Below are positions 1-6,630 of a DNA stretch of 6,886 bases, piece after piece (position 1 is the first letter of the stretch; each line of letters begins with the position of its first letter). Source of the stretch: Candidatus Aminicenantota bacterium (GTDB taxonomy: Bacteria; Acidobacteriota; Aminicenantia; UBA2199); NCBI GenBank assembly GCA_024644125.1, contig JAHELQ010000289.1, positions 1-6,886 on the forward strand, in the 5' to 3' direction. The notes under the pieces were generated by a model. That model was not told the origin of the DNA. It searched no databases and worked only from the letters and a program-made list of their open reading frames with translations. Both the position numbers and the translations under genes were made by a program.

Positions 1-330
1 ATCTCCATAAAAGGATTCTCCAAACAAGCCATCAAAGCGATGGAGATCTACCCCTGGCCCGGCAATATCCGGGAATTGGAAAACGAGATCAAAAAGCTGA
101 TGAATCTCGCCGAAGACGGAGATATTATCGATCTTCACGATCTCAAAGAAGAAATCACAGCCCATTACGGCCGTTTCCACACCACCAACCAGAGTCAAGG
201 CCGCCCGGAGAAAGAATTACTCATCGAACTCCTTGAAAAATACAAATGGAATAAAAGCACAGTGGCCAGAGAATTGGGCATCAGCCGGCCGGCATTGTAC
301 GAAAAACTGAAGAAATACAATATTCTGTAA
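1..330 (+). CDS. Sigma-54-dependent (NtrC-family) transcriptional activator, C-terminal fragment
   Basis: This is the 3' end of a gene that enters from the left edge; frame 1 is open from base 1, giving 109 residues to the TAA at 328-330. Residues 5-28 carry the end of the AAA+ activator domain, with the family hallmark YPWPGNIRELEN. After a linker, residues about 70-109 form a Fis-type helix-turn-helix (KSTVARELGISRPALYEKLK) that would bind an upstream activating site. Such proteins hydrolyse ATP to open sigma-54 RNA polymerase promoters. The receiver or sensor domain that would name the signal lies outside the window. The in-frame ATG at base 40 falls inside the conserved AAA+ segment and is not a start. 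I see no -24/-12 promoter in the window, so its targets are unknown. Confidence 0.93.
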   Translation: MSIKGFSKQAIKAMEIYPWPGNIRELENEIKKLMNLAEDGDIIDLHDLKEEITAHYGRFHTTNQSQGRPEKELLIELLEKYKWNKSTVARELGISRPALYEKLKKYNIL

Positions 331-359
331 TCCCCCTTTTTCATTTTTTTTTTTAATAA

Positions 360-389
360 TTGTTTTTTTCCCGAAACGATATATATAAA
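360..389 (+). promoter_or_regulatory. Candidate sigma-70 promoter of the acyl ligase operon
   Basis: A TTGTTT at 360-365 lies 16 to 18 nt before overlapping -10 candidates TATATA (382-387) and TATAAA (384-389). Just upstream is an A/T tract with eleven consecutive T (344-354) followed by AATAAT, which could act as an UP-type element. Transcription would begin about 394-397, leaving a very short leader before the ribosome binding site. No hairpin precedes the T tract, so it does not look like a normal intrinsic terminator for the upstream gene. This is a motif match by eye only. Confidence 0.4.
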
Positions 390-397
390 TGATAGAT

Positions 398-405
398 AAG
401 GGGAG
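398..405 (+). promoter_or_regulatory. Ribosome binding site that sets the acyl ligase start at 410
   Basis: AAGGGGAG ends 4 nt before the ATG at 410. The earlier in-frame ATG at 389 has no purine-rich tract before it and overlaps the candidate -10 element, so 410 is the better start. Confidence 0.7.
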
Positions 406-409
406 AAAG

Positions 410-1954
410 ATGTTAGTCAACAATTTTCTGGAAAAGTGCGCAGAGAACCACCCGGATAAACCTGCTGCCTGGTACCGGGATCAATGGATGACATTCGGCG
501 CTATCGAGACGATGGCAAACAAAATCGCCAACTTCCTCAAGGATGAGGGGATCCGGCGAGGAGACCGGGTAGCGATCTTGTATGAGAATTCATTTCACTA
601 TATTGCTGCCTATTACGGAATATTGAAAGCGGGAGCGGTCACAGTGGCGCTCAATACCGACACGACGGCCGATGCCCTCGCCTACACGCTGAACCATTCG
701 GGGGCCCGCGCCATTGTCACCAACCAGAAATACTCCCGCCACCTGCTACCGGCGCTACCGAGGATTCCGGAGCTCACACGGGTCGTCATCCAACAAGACG
801 ATTTGTCAGCTTACAACGAAATCGGCCGTATTCACTCGGTGCGGTTGCAGGATGTGCTGGAAAACGGAAAAACGGGACCAGCAGGTGTCCGCTGCATCGA
901 TATCGACCTGGCCTCCATCGTCTACACCTCCGGTTCCACAGGTAACCCCAAAGGCGTCACCCTCACCCACCTCAATGTGATCACCAATACCCGGTCTATC
1001 GTTGAATACCTGGAACTCACCGGCAGGGACCGGATCATGGTGGTGCTGCCCTTTTATTATATCTACGGCAAATCGCTTTTGAACACCCATTATTTTGCCG
1101 GAGGCTCCGTCGTTCTGGACAACCGGTTTTCCTATCCGCAAGTAGTATTGGAGACTATGAAAAAAACCGGAGTGACTGGTTTTTCAGGCGTCCCCTCCAC
1201 GTTTATGATCCTCCTCAATAAATCCGCCATCCGCAATTATTCCTTCGACACCCTCCGCTATGTCACCCAGGCCGGAGGCGCTATGGCCCCTGCGGTGCAA
1301 AAAGAGGTGGTCGATGTATTTCATCCGGCGAAAGTATTCATCATGTACGGAGCTACCGAAGCTTCGGCCCGACTATCATACCTGAAGCCGGATATGTTGC
1401 ACAAAAAATGGGGCTCGATCGGCAGGGCCATTCCCAATGTGGATCTATTCGTGGCGGACGAGCAGGGCAACCGGCTGCCACCCAACCAACCGGGAGAGAT
1501 CGTCGCCCGCGGCGCCAACATGATGGCAGGTTATTGGCGGGATCCCGAAGGAACGCAGCAAGTGTTGAAAAACGGCCTGTACTACACCGGCGACCTGGGA
1601 ATCGAGGACGACGACGGTTACTACTTTGTGGTGGGACGCTCCAAAGACATCATCAAACCCGGTGGCCTCAGAGTGAGCGCCAAAGAGATCGAGGAAGCGC
1701 TTCTGGAGATGAAAGAGATCCACGAGGTGGCTGTAATCGGAGTGGAAGACGATGTGCTGGGAGAAGCCATCAAAGCCTGTATCGTACCCCGCGAGAAAGC
1801 GCGGCTGGAACAAGAGGCTGTGGTAAAATTCTTGAAACACAAACTACCGCCATACAAACAACCGAAGTATTACCGTTTCCTTGACTCCCTCCCAAAGAAC
1901 GAATCGGGCAAGGTGTTGAAACAGGTCTTGAAAGCCCAGGAAAAACAAAATTGA
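410..1954 (+). CDS. AMP-forming acyl-CoA / acyl carrier protein ligase (ANL superfamily)
   Basis: The 514-residue product activates a carboxylic acid with ATP to an acyl-adenylate and passes it to a thiol, either CoA or the phosphopantetheine of a carrier protein. All core ANL motifs are present: the P-loop YTSGSTGNPKG at 172-182, an A4-type segment LPFYYIYGKS near 213-222, YGATEAS at 313-319, the ribose-binding YTGD ending at Asp395, the hinge GRSKDII near 409-415, and the C-terminal PKNESGK with the catalytic lysine at 501. Length is normal for a single-domain ligase, and there is no fused carrier or thioesterase domain. It is the first gene of an operon with the NadE-like protein (15-nt gap) and a free carrier protein, so the carrier protein is the likely acceptor, much as DltA loads DltC. 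The acid substrate is unknown. The start at 410 is chosen over 389 from its ribosome binding site. Confidence 0.93.
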   Translation: MLVNNFLEKCAENHPDKPAAWYRDQWMTFGAIETMANKIANFLKDEGIRRGDRVAILYENSFHYIAAYYGILKAGAVTVALNTDTTADALAYTLNHSGARAIVTNQKYSRHLLPALPRIPELTRVVIQQDDLSAYNEIGRIHSVRLQDVLENGKTGPAGVRCIDIDLASIVYTSGSTGNPKGVTLTHLNVITNTRSIVEYLELTGRDRIMVVLPFYYIYGKSLLNTHYFAGGSVVLDNRFSYPQVVLETMKKTGVTGFSGVPSTFMILLNKSAIRNYSFDTLRYVTQAGGAMAPAVQKEVVDVFHPAKVFIMYGATEASARLSYLKPDMLHKKWGSIGRAIPNVDLFVADEQGNRLPPNQPGEIVARGANMMAGYWRDPEGTQQVLKNGLYYTGDLGIEDDDGYYFVVGRSKDIIKPGGLRVSAKEIEEALLEMKEIHEVAVIGVEDDVLGEAIKACIVPREKARLEQEAVVKFLKHKLPPYKQPKYYRFLDSLPKNESGKVLKQVLKAQEKQN

Positions 1955-1969
1955 GCGAAGAGGACGTCA

Positions 1970-2968
1970 ATGGCATTGGCAGAAGCGTTTCACCGACAAA
2001 TAGAAGAATTTGACGCAGCCGCTAAAGTGGCCCATATCTCCGGCAGGATCCGGGAGATTTTGATTCATCAACTCAAACGGAGGGGCGTTGTGGTGGGACT
2101 CTCAGGGGGAATCGACAGTAGCGTAACCGCCGCGCTGGCAGCGGAAGCGGTGGGTAACCGGCGAGTGCTGGCCATTCTGATGCCCGAGAGACATTCATCG
2201 CCCGAGACTCTGGAGATGGGCGAATTACTGGCCCACCATTTCAATATCCCCTTTGAACATGAAGATATCACGGGAATTCTAGATGCGGTCCGGTTTTATC
2301 CCAGGTACTTGCAGGCGGTGCGCCAGGTGATTCCGGGGTACGGCGACGGCTGGACCTCGAAGATTGTGCGGGCGAATGTCATCGAGAACAAAGGATTCGC
2401 CCTTTTCTCGATTGTGGCGCGGGCGCCGGACGGAATAGAGACAGAGGAGCGATTGCCCCTCCAGGCCTATTTGCAAATCGTGGCGGCCACAAATTTCAAA
2501 CAACGGATTCGCAAGATGCTGGAGTACTATTACGCGGACCGGTACAATTTCGCGGTGGCAGGCACTCCCAACCGGTTGGAATACGACCAGGGCTTCTTTG
2601 TCAAGCAGGGAGACGGAGCTGCGGATCTCAAGCCCATCGCCCACCTGTACAAAACCCAGGTCTACCGCCTGGCCGAATTCCTGGCAATCCCGGATGCAAT
2701 CCGCAACCGCCCACCCACCACAGACACCTATTCCATGCCCCAAAGCCAGGACGAGTTCTACTTCTCCCTCCCCTACCACCAGATGGATCTTTGCTTGTTC
2801 GCAAAAAACAATGGCTTTCCTGTGCAGGAGGCGGCGGAAGTGTTGGGATTGACCGGAACACAAGTCCAGCGGGTATTCGACGATATCGATACCAAACGCA
2901 CCACCACCAGGTATCAGCACTTCCCTCCGTTGTTGATGGAAGAGATACCCGAGATAGAGGCGTTGTGA
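1970..2968 (+). CDS. NadE-like ammonia-dependent amide ligase (N-type ATP pyrophosphatase)
   Basis: The 332-residue protein has the NAD synthase fold signature: the PP-loop SGGIDSS at 45-51, a TPNRLE segment (199-204) in place of the usual T-G-NKSE, and GDGAADLKPI at 214-223 followed by LYKTQVYRLA. True NadE adenylates nicotinic acid adenine dinucleotide and amidates it with ammonia. There is no N-terminal nitrilase-type glutaminase domain, so it would use free ammonia or another amine. It differs from ordinary NadE in having extra sequence at about 104-165 between the PP-loop half and the second half, and in a C-terminal PPTTDTYSMPQSQDEFYF stretch (248-265) where NadE has a PSAGLW-type motif. 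An acyl ligase upstream and a carrier protein 12 nt downstream suggest a pathway-specific amide or peptide bond former. Housekeeping NAD synthesis remains possible. RBS AGAGGA (1959-1964) lies 5 nt before the ATG. Confidence 0.85.
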   Translation: MALAEAFHRQIEEFDAAAKVAHISGRIREILIHQLKRRGVVVGLSGGIDSSVTAALAAEAVGNRRVLAILMPERHSSPETLEMGELLAHHFNIPFEHEDITGILDAVRFYPRYLQAVRQVIPGYGDGWTSKIVRANVIENKGFALFSIVARAPDGIETEERLPLQAYLQIVAATNFKQRIRKMLEYYYADRYNFAVAGTPNRLEYDQGFFVKQGDGAADLKPIAHLYKTQVYRLAEFLAIPDAIRNRPPTTDTYSMPQSQDEFYFSLPYHQMDLCLFAKNNGFPVQEAAEVLGLTGTQVQRVFDDIDTKRTTTRYQHFPPLLMEEIPEIEAL

Positions 2969-2969
2969 C

Positions 2970-2976
2970 AGGAGGA
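2970..2976 (+). promoter_or_regulatory. Strong ribosome binding site of the carrier protein gene
   Basis: AGGAGGA is near-consensus. Two adjacent ATG codons follow at 2978 and 2981. From the end of GGAGG (2975) the spacing is 2 nt to the first and 5 nt to the second, so 2981 is preferred. Confidence 0.75.
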
Positions 2977-2980
2977 AATG

Positions 2981-3250
2981 ATGAAGGACACAATGAATCT
3001 AAAATTTGTGGAAGTCAAAGATAGGACGCGAAACTACATCCGGGAGGCGTTTCTTCTAGGGACAGGCTATGTCGATCTGCGGGACGACGCGTCTCTACTC
3101 GAATTAGGGATAATAGACTCGACCGGGGTGTTGGAATTGATGCAGTTTTTAACCGATACGTTTGGGATAAAGATTGAAGACGAAGAGATCCTACCGGAGA
3201 ATCTCGATTCGCTGGACAATATCGGGCGGTTTGTGGTTTCGAAGCTTTAA
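2981..3250 (+). CDS. Acyl carrier protein (phosphopantetheine-binding)
   Basis: This small acidic protein of 89 residues has the carrier-protein signature: an LLELGIIDSTGVLEL segment in which Ser47 of the DS motif is the expected 4'-phosphopantetheine attachment site, followed by a helix II/III region (LMQFLTDTFGIKIEDEE) and a closing helix (NIGRFVVSKL). The family carries acyl or aminoacyl groups as thioesters between enzymes in the cytoplasm. DST replaces the DSL of fatty-acid AcpP, which suggests a specialised carrier. It is the last gene of the plus-strand operon with the acyl ligase, its probable loading enzyme. No phosphopantetheinyl transferase is in the window, so it would rely on one elsewhere. 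ATG 2978 and ATG 2993 are alternative in-frame starts. The TAA stop overlaps the stop codon of the convergent amidotransferase gene. Confidence 0.92.
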   Translation: MKDTMNLKFVEVKDRTRNYIREAFLLGTGYVDLRDDASLLELGIIDSTGVLELMQFLTDTFGIKIEDEEILPENLDSLDNIGRFVVSKL

Positions 3251-5175
3251 ACCGGGACCAAAGGCGCGATAAAGTGATGATGGAGTAGTTGCAGGGAGGC
3301 GATACCCACCAGGGCCATGTCCTCGCGGGCCGAAGGAGTGGCTCCATAAGATGAGGTTTTCGAGATGAGACCCGAAACCCTTTTCGGATCAAAATAATCC
3401 GCACGCCGCAGGGCTTCCGGATCGAGAACGCGGGTGGCGAGACATTGGGGATTTTTGAAACATTGTGAAATAGGAGCGCGGTACGGTTGTTTTTCCCGGT
3501 TCACCACTGACTGCGGGATTATATGTTGGAATGCCTTCTTGAGGATGTACTTTTCGTTGAGCACATGAATCTTGTACTTCGGCGGAATCGTAGTGGAGAA
3601 TTCCACCAGCCTGTGGTCCAGAAACGGGAACCTCCCCTCCACCGAATGCCCCATCATCATACGGTCTCCCTGGGACGACAGGAGGTATCCAGACATAAAG
3701 AGCATCGCCTCGAGATATTGGGCGCGGCACAAAGGATGCCAGTATTTGATCTCCCCGTCCACGAACGCCTCCAATTCCCCCATCACCCGCTCATGGGAGA
3801 ATCCCCGGCGAAACCGGTCGTTAAAATACATGAGAATCCCGCTGGTGTTGTGCCAGCGAATTTCGTGTGAATAAAAAACATTCCCGGTATCGGTCAAACC
3901 CCGTTTGAAAAACATCTGCCAGAACGCGCCCGCCCTTGCATCCTTGCCGATATAGGGATACAGGGACAGGAGCAGCAGCGGCCTGACTTTGGACGACGGC
4001 GATTCGGCCCAGAAACGGCGAATCTTGTCCTCTTTGAAAATATTGTAACCGCCGAAAAATTCATCCGCCCCTTCGCCCGTCAATACCACCTTGATGTTAT
4101 GCTGCCGCACCAACCGGGAAAGCAAGAACAACGGCGCCGGCGCCGTTCGGATCAAGGGCTTCTCAGCGAAAAACACCACATCTGAAAAACTCTCGCCGAT
4201 TTTCTCTTCGTCCACATCCACAGACACATGACGCGTTCCAAGGTGTTTGATCATCTCATACTGGTAGGTCCGTTCATCGTATTGGGGATCGGAAAACATC
4301 ACCGAAAAGGTCTTCAAATTGGGATTGTATTTTTGCTTTACGATAGTGGAGATAATAGAGGAATCAATCCCGCCACTCAAATACGAGGCCACAGGCACAT
4401 CCGCCCGCAACCTCAGCGCCACCGCGTCATCCAGCAATTCCTCCAACCGGCGGCAATAATATTCGAGAGATCGCTCTTCCAGCTCACCCTCCCTCGGATA
4501 ACAGAGCTTCCAGTACCGCTCCGTCTCTAGCTTTCCCGGCTCCGCCACCAACAGCGACGCCGGCGGTAATTCCGATATATTTTCGAACACCGTTCGCGGC
4601 GGAATCGTCACCCAGGTGGTGAACACCTGCTCCACGCCTGCGGGATCGATGCGCGGTTCGATTTGCGGATAGCAAAACAGAGCCTTCACCTCCGAAGCGA
4701 AAACCAGACTCCCATCGCCACGTACCGAATAAAACAATGGACGGATACCCAACCGGTCCCTCGCCAACACCAACCGGCGATTCGTTTTATCCCAGAGGGC
4801 GATAGCGAATTGCCCGTTCAATTCCTCTAAAAACCGGAGCCCATACTCTTCATAACAATGCACCAGCACTTCGGTATCGCTCCGGGTGTAAAAACGATGT
4901 CCCTTTGCCTCCAAAAACTTCCGAAGCTCCAGATAATTGAATATCTCTCCATTGAATATCACGGCAACGGACCGGTCCTCATTGAACACCGGCTGCCTGC
5001 CACCCTCCAGATCGATGATCGACAACCGGCACTGCCCAAGGCCGATCGCCCCATCGACGTAGTAGCCCCGTTCATCCGGCCCCCGGTGCCGCAACCGCTC
5101 CACCATCCGTTCCAACACCTCCCGGTCGGCTGTCGCGCCGTTATCGATATGGTACACGCCCGCAATTCCACACAT
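3247..5175 (-). CDS. asnB: Glutamine-hydrolysing asparagine-synthetase-like amidotransferase (AsnB family)
   Basis: The 642-residue product has two domains. The N-terminal class II glutaminase domain starts MCGIAG, and Cys2 becomes the nucleophile after Met removal; RHRGPDE (29-35), FNGEIFNY (74-81) and SDTEVL (99-104) follow. The C-terminal synthetase domain has the PP-loop SGGIDSS at 267-273, GEGADEFFGGY at 367-377 and a DRMMMGHSVEGRFPFLDHR segment at 504-522. Glutamine ammonia would be channelled to an adenylated carboxylate, aspartate in true asparagine synthetase. It is longer than E. coli AsnB (554 residues) and nearer in size to Bacillus-type paralogues. An upstream in-frame ATG at 5217 is rejected: the Cys must follow the initiator Met, and a GGAGAGGAG site sits 5 nt before 5175. 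It converges tail-to-tail on the carrier protein gene, so it may serve the same pathway with a different acceptor; ordinary asparagine synthesis cannot be excluded. Confidence 0.92.
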   Translation of the reverse strand: MCGIAGVYHIDNGATADREVLERMVERLRHRGPDERGYYVDGAIGLGQCRLSIIDLEGGRQPVFNEDRSVAVIFNGEIFNYLELRKFLEAKGHRFYTRSDTEVLVHCYEEYGLRFLEELNGQFAIALWDKTNRRLVLARDRLGIRPLFYSVRGDGSLVFASEVKALFCYPQIEPRIDPAGVEQVFTTWVTIPPRTVFENISELPPASLLVAEPGKLETERYWKLCYPREGELEERSLEYYCRRLEELLDDAVALRLRADVPVASYLSGGIDSSIISTIVKQKYNPNLKTFSVMFSDPQYDERTYQYEMIKHLGTRHVSVDVDEEKIGESFSDVVFFAEKPLIRTAPAPLFLLSRLVRQHNIKVVLTGEGADEFFGGYNIFKEDKIRRFWAESPSSKVRPLLLLSLYPYIGKDARAGAFWQMFFKRGLTDTGNVFYSHEIRWHNTSGILMYFNDRFRRGFSHERVMGELEAFVDGEIKYWHPLCRAQYLEAMLFMSGYLLSSQGDRMMMGHSVEGRFPFLDHRLVEFSTTIPPKYKIHVLNEKYILKKAFQHIIPQSVVNREKQPYRAPISQCFKNPQCLATRVLDPEALRRADYFDPKRVSGLISKTSSYGATPSAREDMALVGIASLQLLHHHFIAPLVPV

Positions 5176-5180
5176 TATAT

Positions 5181-5190
5181 CTCCTCTCCC
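5181..5190 (-). promoter_or_regulatory. Ribosome binding site fixing the amidotransferase start at 5175
   Basis: Reading the minus strand, GGGAGAGGAG ends 5 nt before the ATG at 5175-5173. This supports the start that places the catalytic cysteine at residue 2. Confidence 0.75.
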
Positions 5191-5197
5191 GGCAAAC

Positions 5198-5212
5198 CCG
5201 GCGATACGCCGG
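5198..5212 (-). other. Leader hairpin upstream of the amidotransferase RBS
   Basis: CCGGCG-TAT-CGCCGG on the minus strand forms a perfect 6-bp GC-only stem with a 3-nt loop, ending 7 nt before the ribosome binding site. It is not followed by a T run, so it is not a terminator. It could stabilise the 5' end of the mRNA or influence translation; the role is inferred. Confidence 0.5.
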
Positions 5213-5240
5213 ATCATAACTTCATAAATCAGTTACTATA

Positions 5241-5269
5241 AATATAATATAAATTACGGGATTTTTCAT
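5241..5269 (-). promoter_or_regulatory. Candidate sigma-70 promoter of the amidotransferase gene
   Basis: On the minus strand ATGAAA (5269-5264) lies exactly 17 nt before TATATT (5246-5241), in a very AT-rich stretch. Predicted transcription starts about 5234, giving a leader of roughly 60 nt that contains the 5198-5212 hairpin. Match to consensus is 4/6 and 5/6, and AT richness makes chance matches likely. Confidence 0.38.
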
Positions 5270-5293
5270 ATATCGATATTATCGAGATTGGAG

Positions 5294-5338
5294 AAAATGC
5301 CGGCGAGAGACACAACGTTCCGTTATCCGTCGCCGGCA
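5294..5338 (-). terminator. Likely intrinsic terminator of the aminotransferase gene
   Basis: Downstream of the aminotransferase stop, TGCCGGCGA (5298-5306) and TCGCCGGCA (5330-5338) form a perfect 9-bp GC-rich stem. In the minus-strand transcript it is followed at once by TTTT (5297-5294) and then CTCC. The 23-nt loop is long but contains an inner AACG-TTC-CGTT stem that would close it further. The U tract is short, so termination may be partial, with some read-through into the amidotransferase gene. Confidence 0.6.
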
Positions 5339-5348
5339 ACAATCGACG

Positions 5349-6419
5349 TTAGTTGACTTTTTTAACCCAGCCAAACGGATCGGATTCGATTCCGTATTGG
5401 ATACCTGTCAATTTGTCGAATAATTTCTGAGTGATATCGCCACTTTTTTCGCTGATGACATATTCTTTGCCCCGGTAATTGAGTTTACCCACCGGACTGA
5501 TCACAGCGGCGGTTCCGGCGCCGAACGCCTCGGTCACTGTGCCGGCCGCGATCCCTCCGGTCACATCCTGGATCGAGAGCGCTCTCTCTTCGACCTCGAC
5601 GCCCAGTTCCGGTCCCAATTGCAACACGGAATTTCGGGTAATGCCACGCAAGATGCTGCCGCTCAAAGAGGGCGTCACCAGCTTGCCGTCAATGACAAAA
5701 AAGATGTTCATGGCCCCGACTTCTTCGATGTAGCGATGCTCTTTGGCATCCAACCACAACACCTGGCTGCAACCATTCTCTTTCGCCATTTTGGAAGCAA
5801 GCAAACTTCCGCCGTAATTTCCGCCGGCTTTCGCTTCGCCGGTCCCGCCGATAGCGGCGCGGGAATATTCGTCGGAAACCCAGAGCCCCACTGGATTGAA
5901 TCCTTCGGCAAAATAAGGCCCCACCGGAGATAAAATAATAAAAAACAGATAATGGTCCGACGGGCGCACTCCCAGGACCGGTTCGGTGGCAATCACTGCC
6001 GGACGCATATACAGAGCCGCGCCCCGCACACTGGGAATCCAGCGTTCTTCAAGTTTCAGCAATTCATATTCCGCCTGAAGAAACAGATCTTCAGGAATTT
6101 CCGGCATGCACATCCGCTGCAATGAACGGTTCATGCGACGGGCGTTTTCCTCAGGCCGGAAGAGCAAGATGTCGCCGTTTGCGTTCTTGTAGGCTTTCTG
6201 CCCTTCGAAGACCTCCTGGCCGTAATGCAGCACACTGGCGGCAGGGTCCATCATAAGCGGCTGGTACGGCTTGATTTCAGGATTGACCCAGCCTTTATCG
6301 CGGTAAAATTCAATGGTGAACATATAATCGGTGAAATTAGTCCCGAATTTTAATTTTAATGGATCTTCGGGCAACGCTTTCAGTTTTTCCTTTGACAATA
6401 ATGTCTTTTTAATTTCCAT
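5349..6419 (-). CDS. ilvE: Branched-chain amino acid aminotransferase (fold-type IV PLP enzyme, type II BCAT)
   Basis: This 356-residue enzyme transfers an amino group between glutamate and the 2-oxo acids of leucine, isoleucine and valine. The N-terminal extension (FGTNFTDYMFTIEF) and SVLHYGQEVFEGQKAY at 62-77 match the larger type II branch (Bacillus and eukaryotic-like) rather than the roughly 310-residue enterobacterial IlvE. The PLP lysine is Lys197 in GEAKAGGNYG. YIEEVGAMNIFF (230-241), SGSILRGITR (253-262, phosphate-cup region) and FGAGTAAVISPV (299-310) follow in family order. The CXXC redox motif of mammalian mitochondrial BCAT is absent at the last site, as in most bacteria. RBS AGAGAGG (6430-6424) lies 4 nt before the ATG. 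It has its own candidate promoter and terminator, so it is probably a separate unit of general amino acid metabolism. Confidence 0.95.
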   Translation of the reverse strand: MEIKKTLLSKEKLKALPEDPLKLKFGTNFTDYMFTIEFYRDKGWVNPEIKPYQPLMMDPAASVLHYGQEVFEGQKAYKNANGDILLFRPEENARRMNRSLQRMCMPEIPEDLFLQAEYELLKLEERWIPSVRGAALYMRPAVIATEPVLGVRPSDHYLFFIILSPVGPYFAEGFNPVGLWVSDEYSRAAIGGTGEAKAGGNYGGSLLASKMAKENGCSQVLWLDAKEHRYIEEVGAMNIFFVIDGKLVTPSLSGSILRGITRNSVLQLGPELGVEVEERALSIQDVTGGIAAGTVTEAFGAGTAAVISPVGKLNYRGKEYVISEKSGDITQKLFDKLTGIQYGIESDPFGWVKKVN

Positions 6420-6458
6420 GTGACCTCTCTATTTAATTGAATTGACGTTCTTCCAAGT

Positions 6459-6486
6459 GTTATAAATAACAATAATAAAAAACCAA
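6459..6486 (-). promoter_or_regulatory. Candidate promoter of the aminotransferase gene
   Basis: On the minus strand TTGGTT (6486-6481) precedes TATAAC (6464-6459) with a 16-nt spacer, about 40 nt before the start codon. A better -35-like TTGACT at 6497-6492 has no well-spaced -10 partner (TATTAT follows at only 14 nt). No leader peptide rich in Ile, Leu or Val codons and no attenuator is visible. Confidence 0.35.
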
Positions 6487-6630
6487 CCGAAAGTCAACAA
6501 CCCAGCCCCCTTTTTCCCCCAAAAGAAAAGACAGACACCAAAATCAACCGTTTTTTCCAAATATCACCTCACTTCCAACCCTTTCAGGCACACAACCATC
6601 CTGAGCGTATGCGCGCGGGACCGGTTGTAC
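6487..6630. other. Gene-free spacer
   Basis: No coding region was recognised on either strand. It has pyrimidine-rich stretches on the plus strand (several C and T runs at 6502-6520) and becomes GC-rich near 6608-6630, where GCGCGCGGGACCGG faintly resembles part of the downstream repeat and might be a decayed remnant. Together with the repeats and the tail to 6886, the region from 6420 holds no supported gene. Confidence 0.5.

Noticed and set aside
331..370. Intrinsic terminator of the upstream regulator gene at the T runs.
   Set aside because: No GC-rich inverted repeat precedes the T11 tract, so the core requirement is missing.
1408..1884. 158-codon plus-strand open frame inside the acyl ligase gene.
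   Set aside because: It is out of frame with the conserved ANL motifs, has low-complexity Arg/Gly-rich content and no family resemblance.
2279..2920. Long minus-strand open frame (213 codons) opposite the NadE-like gene.
   Set aside because: It lies entirely within a convincing conserved gene on the other strand, has no RBS or recognisable domain, and is a codon-bias shadow.
4090..4160. Apparent loss of an acidic residue in the amidotransferase synthetase domain (IRTAPAPLFLLS before GEGADE).
   Set aside because: E. coli-type AsnB has a comparable IRASTPMYLMS stretch, so this is ordinary family variation and not a missing catalytic residue.
5176..5217. A 14-residue N-terminal extension of the amidotransferase from an ATG at 5217.
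   Set aside because: Class II glutaminases need the cysteine directly after the initiator Met, and the RBS lies inside the putative extension.
5349..6480. Attenuator or leader peptide controlling the aminotransferase gene.
   Set aside because: The roughly 40-nt leader has no short ORF with branched-chain codons and no alternative hairpins.
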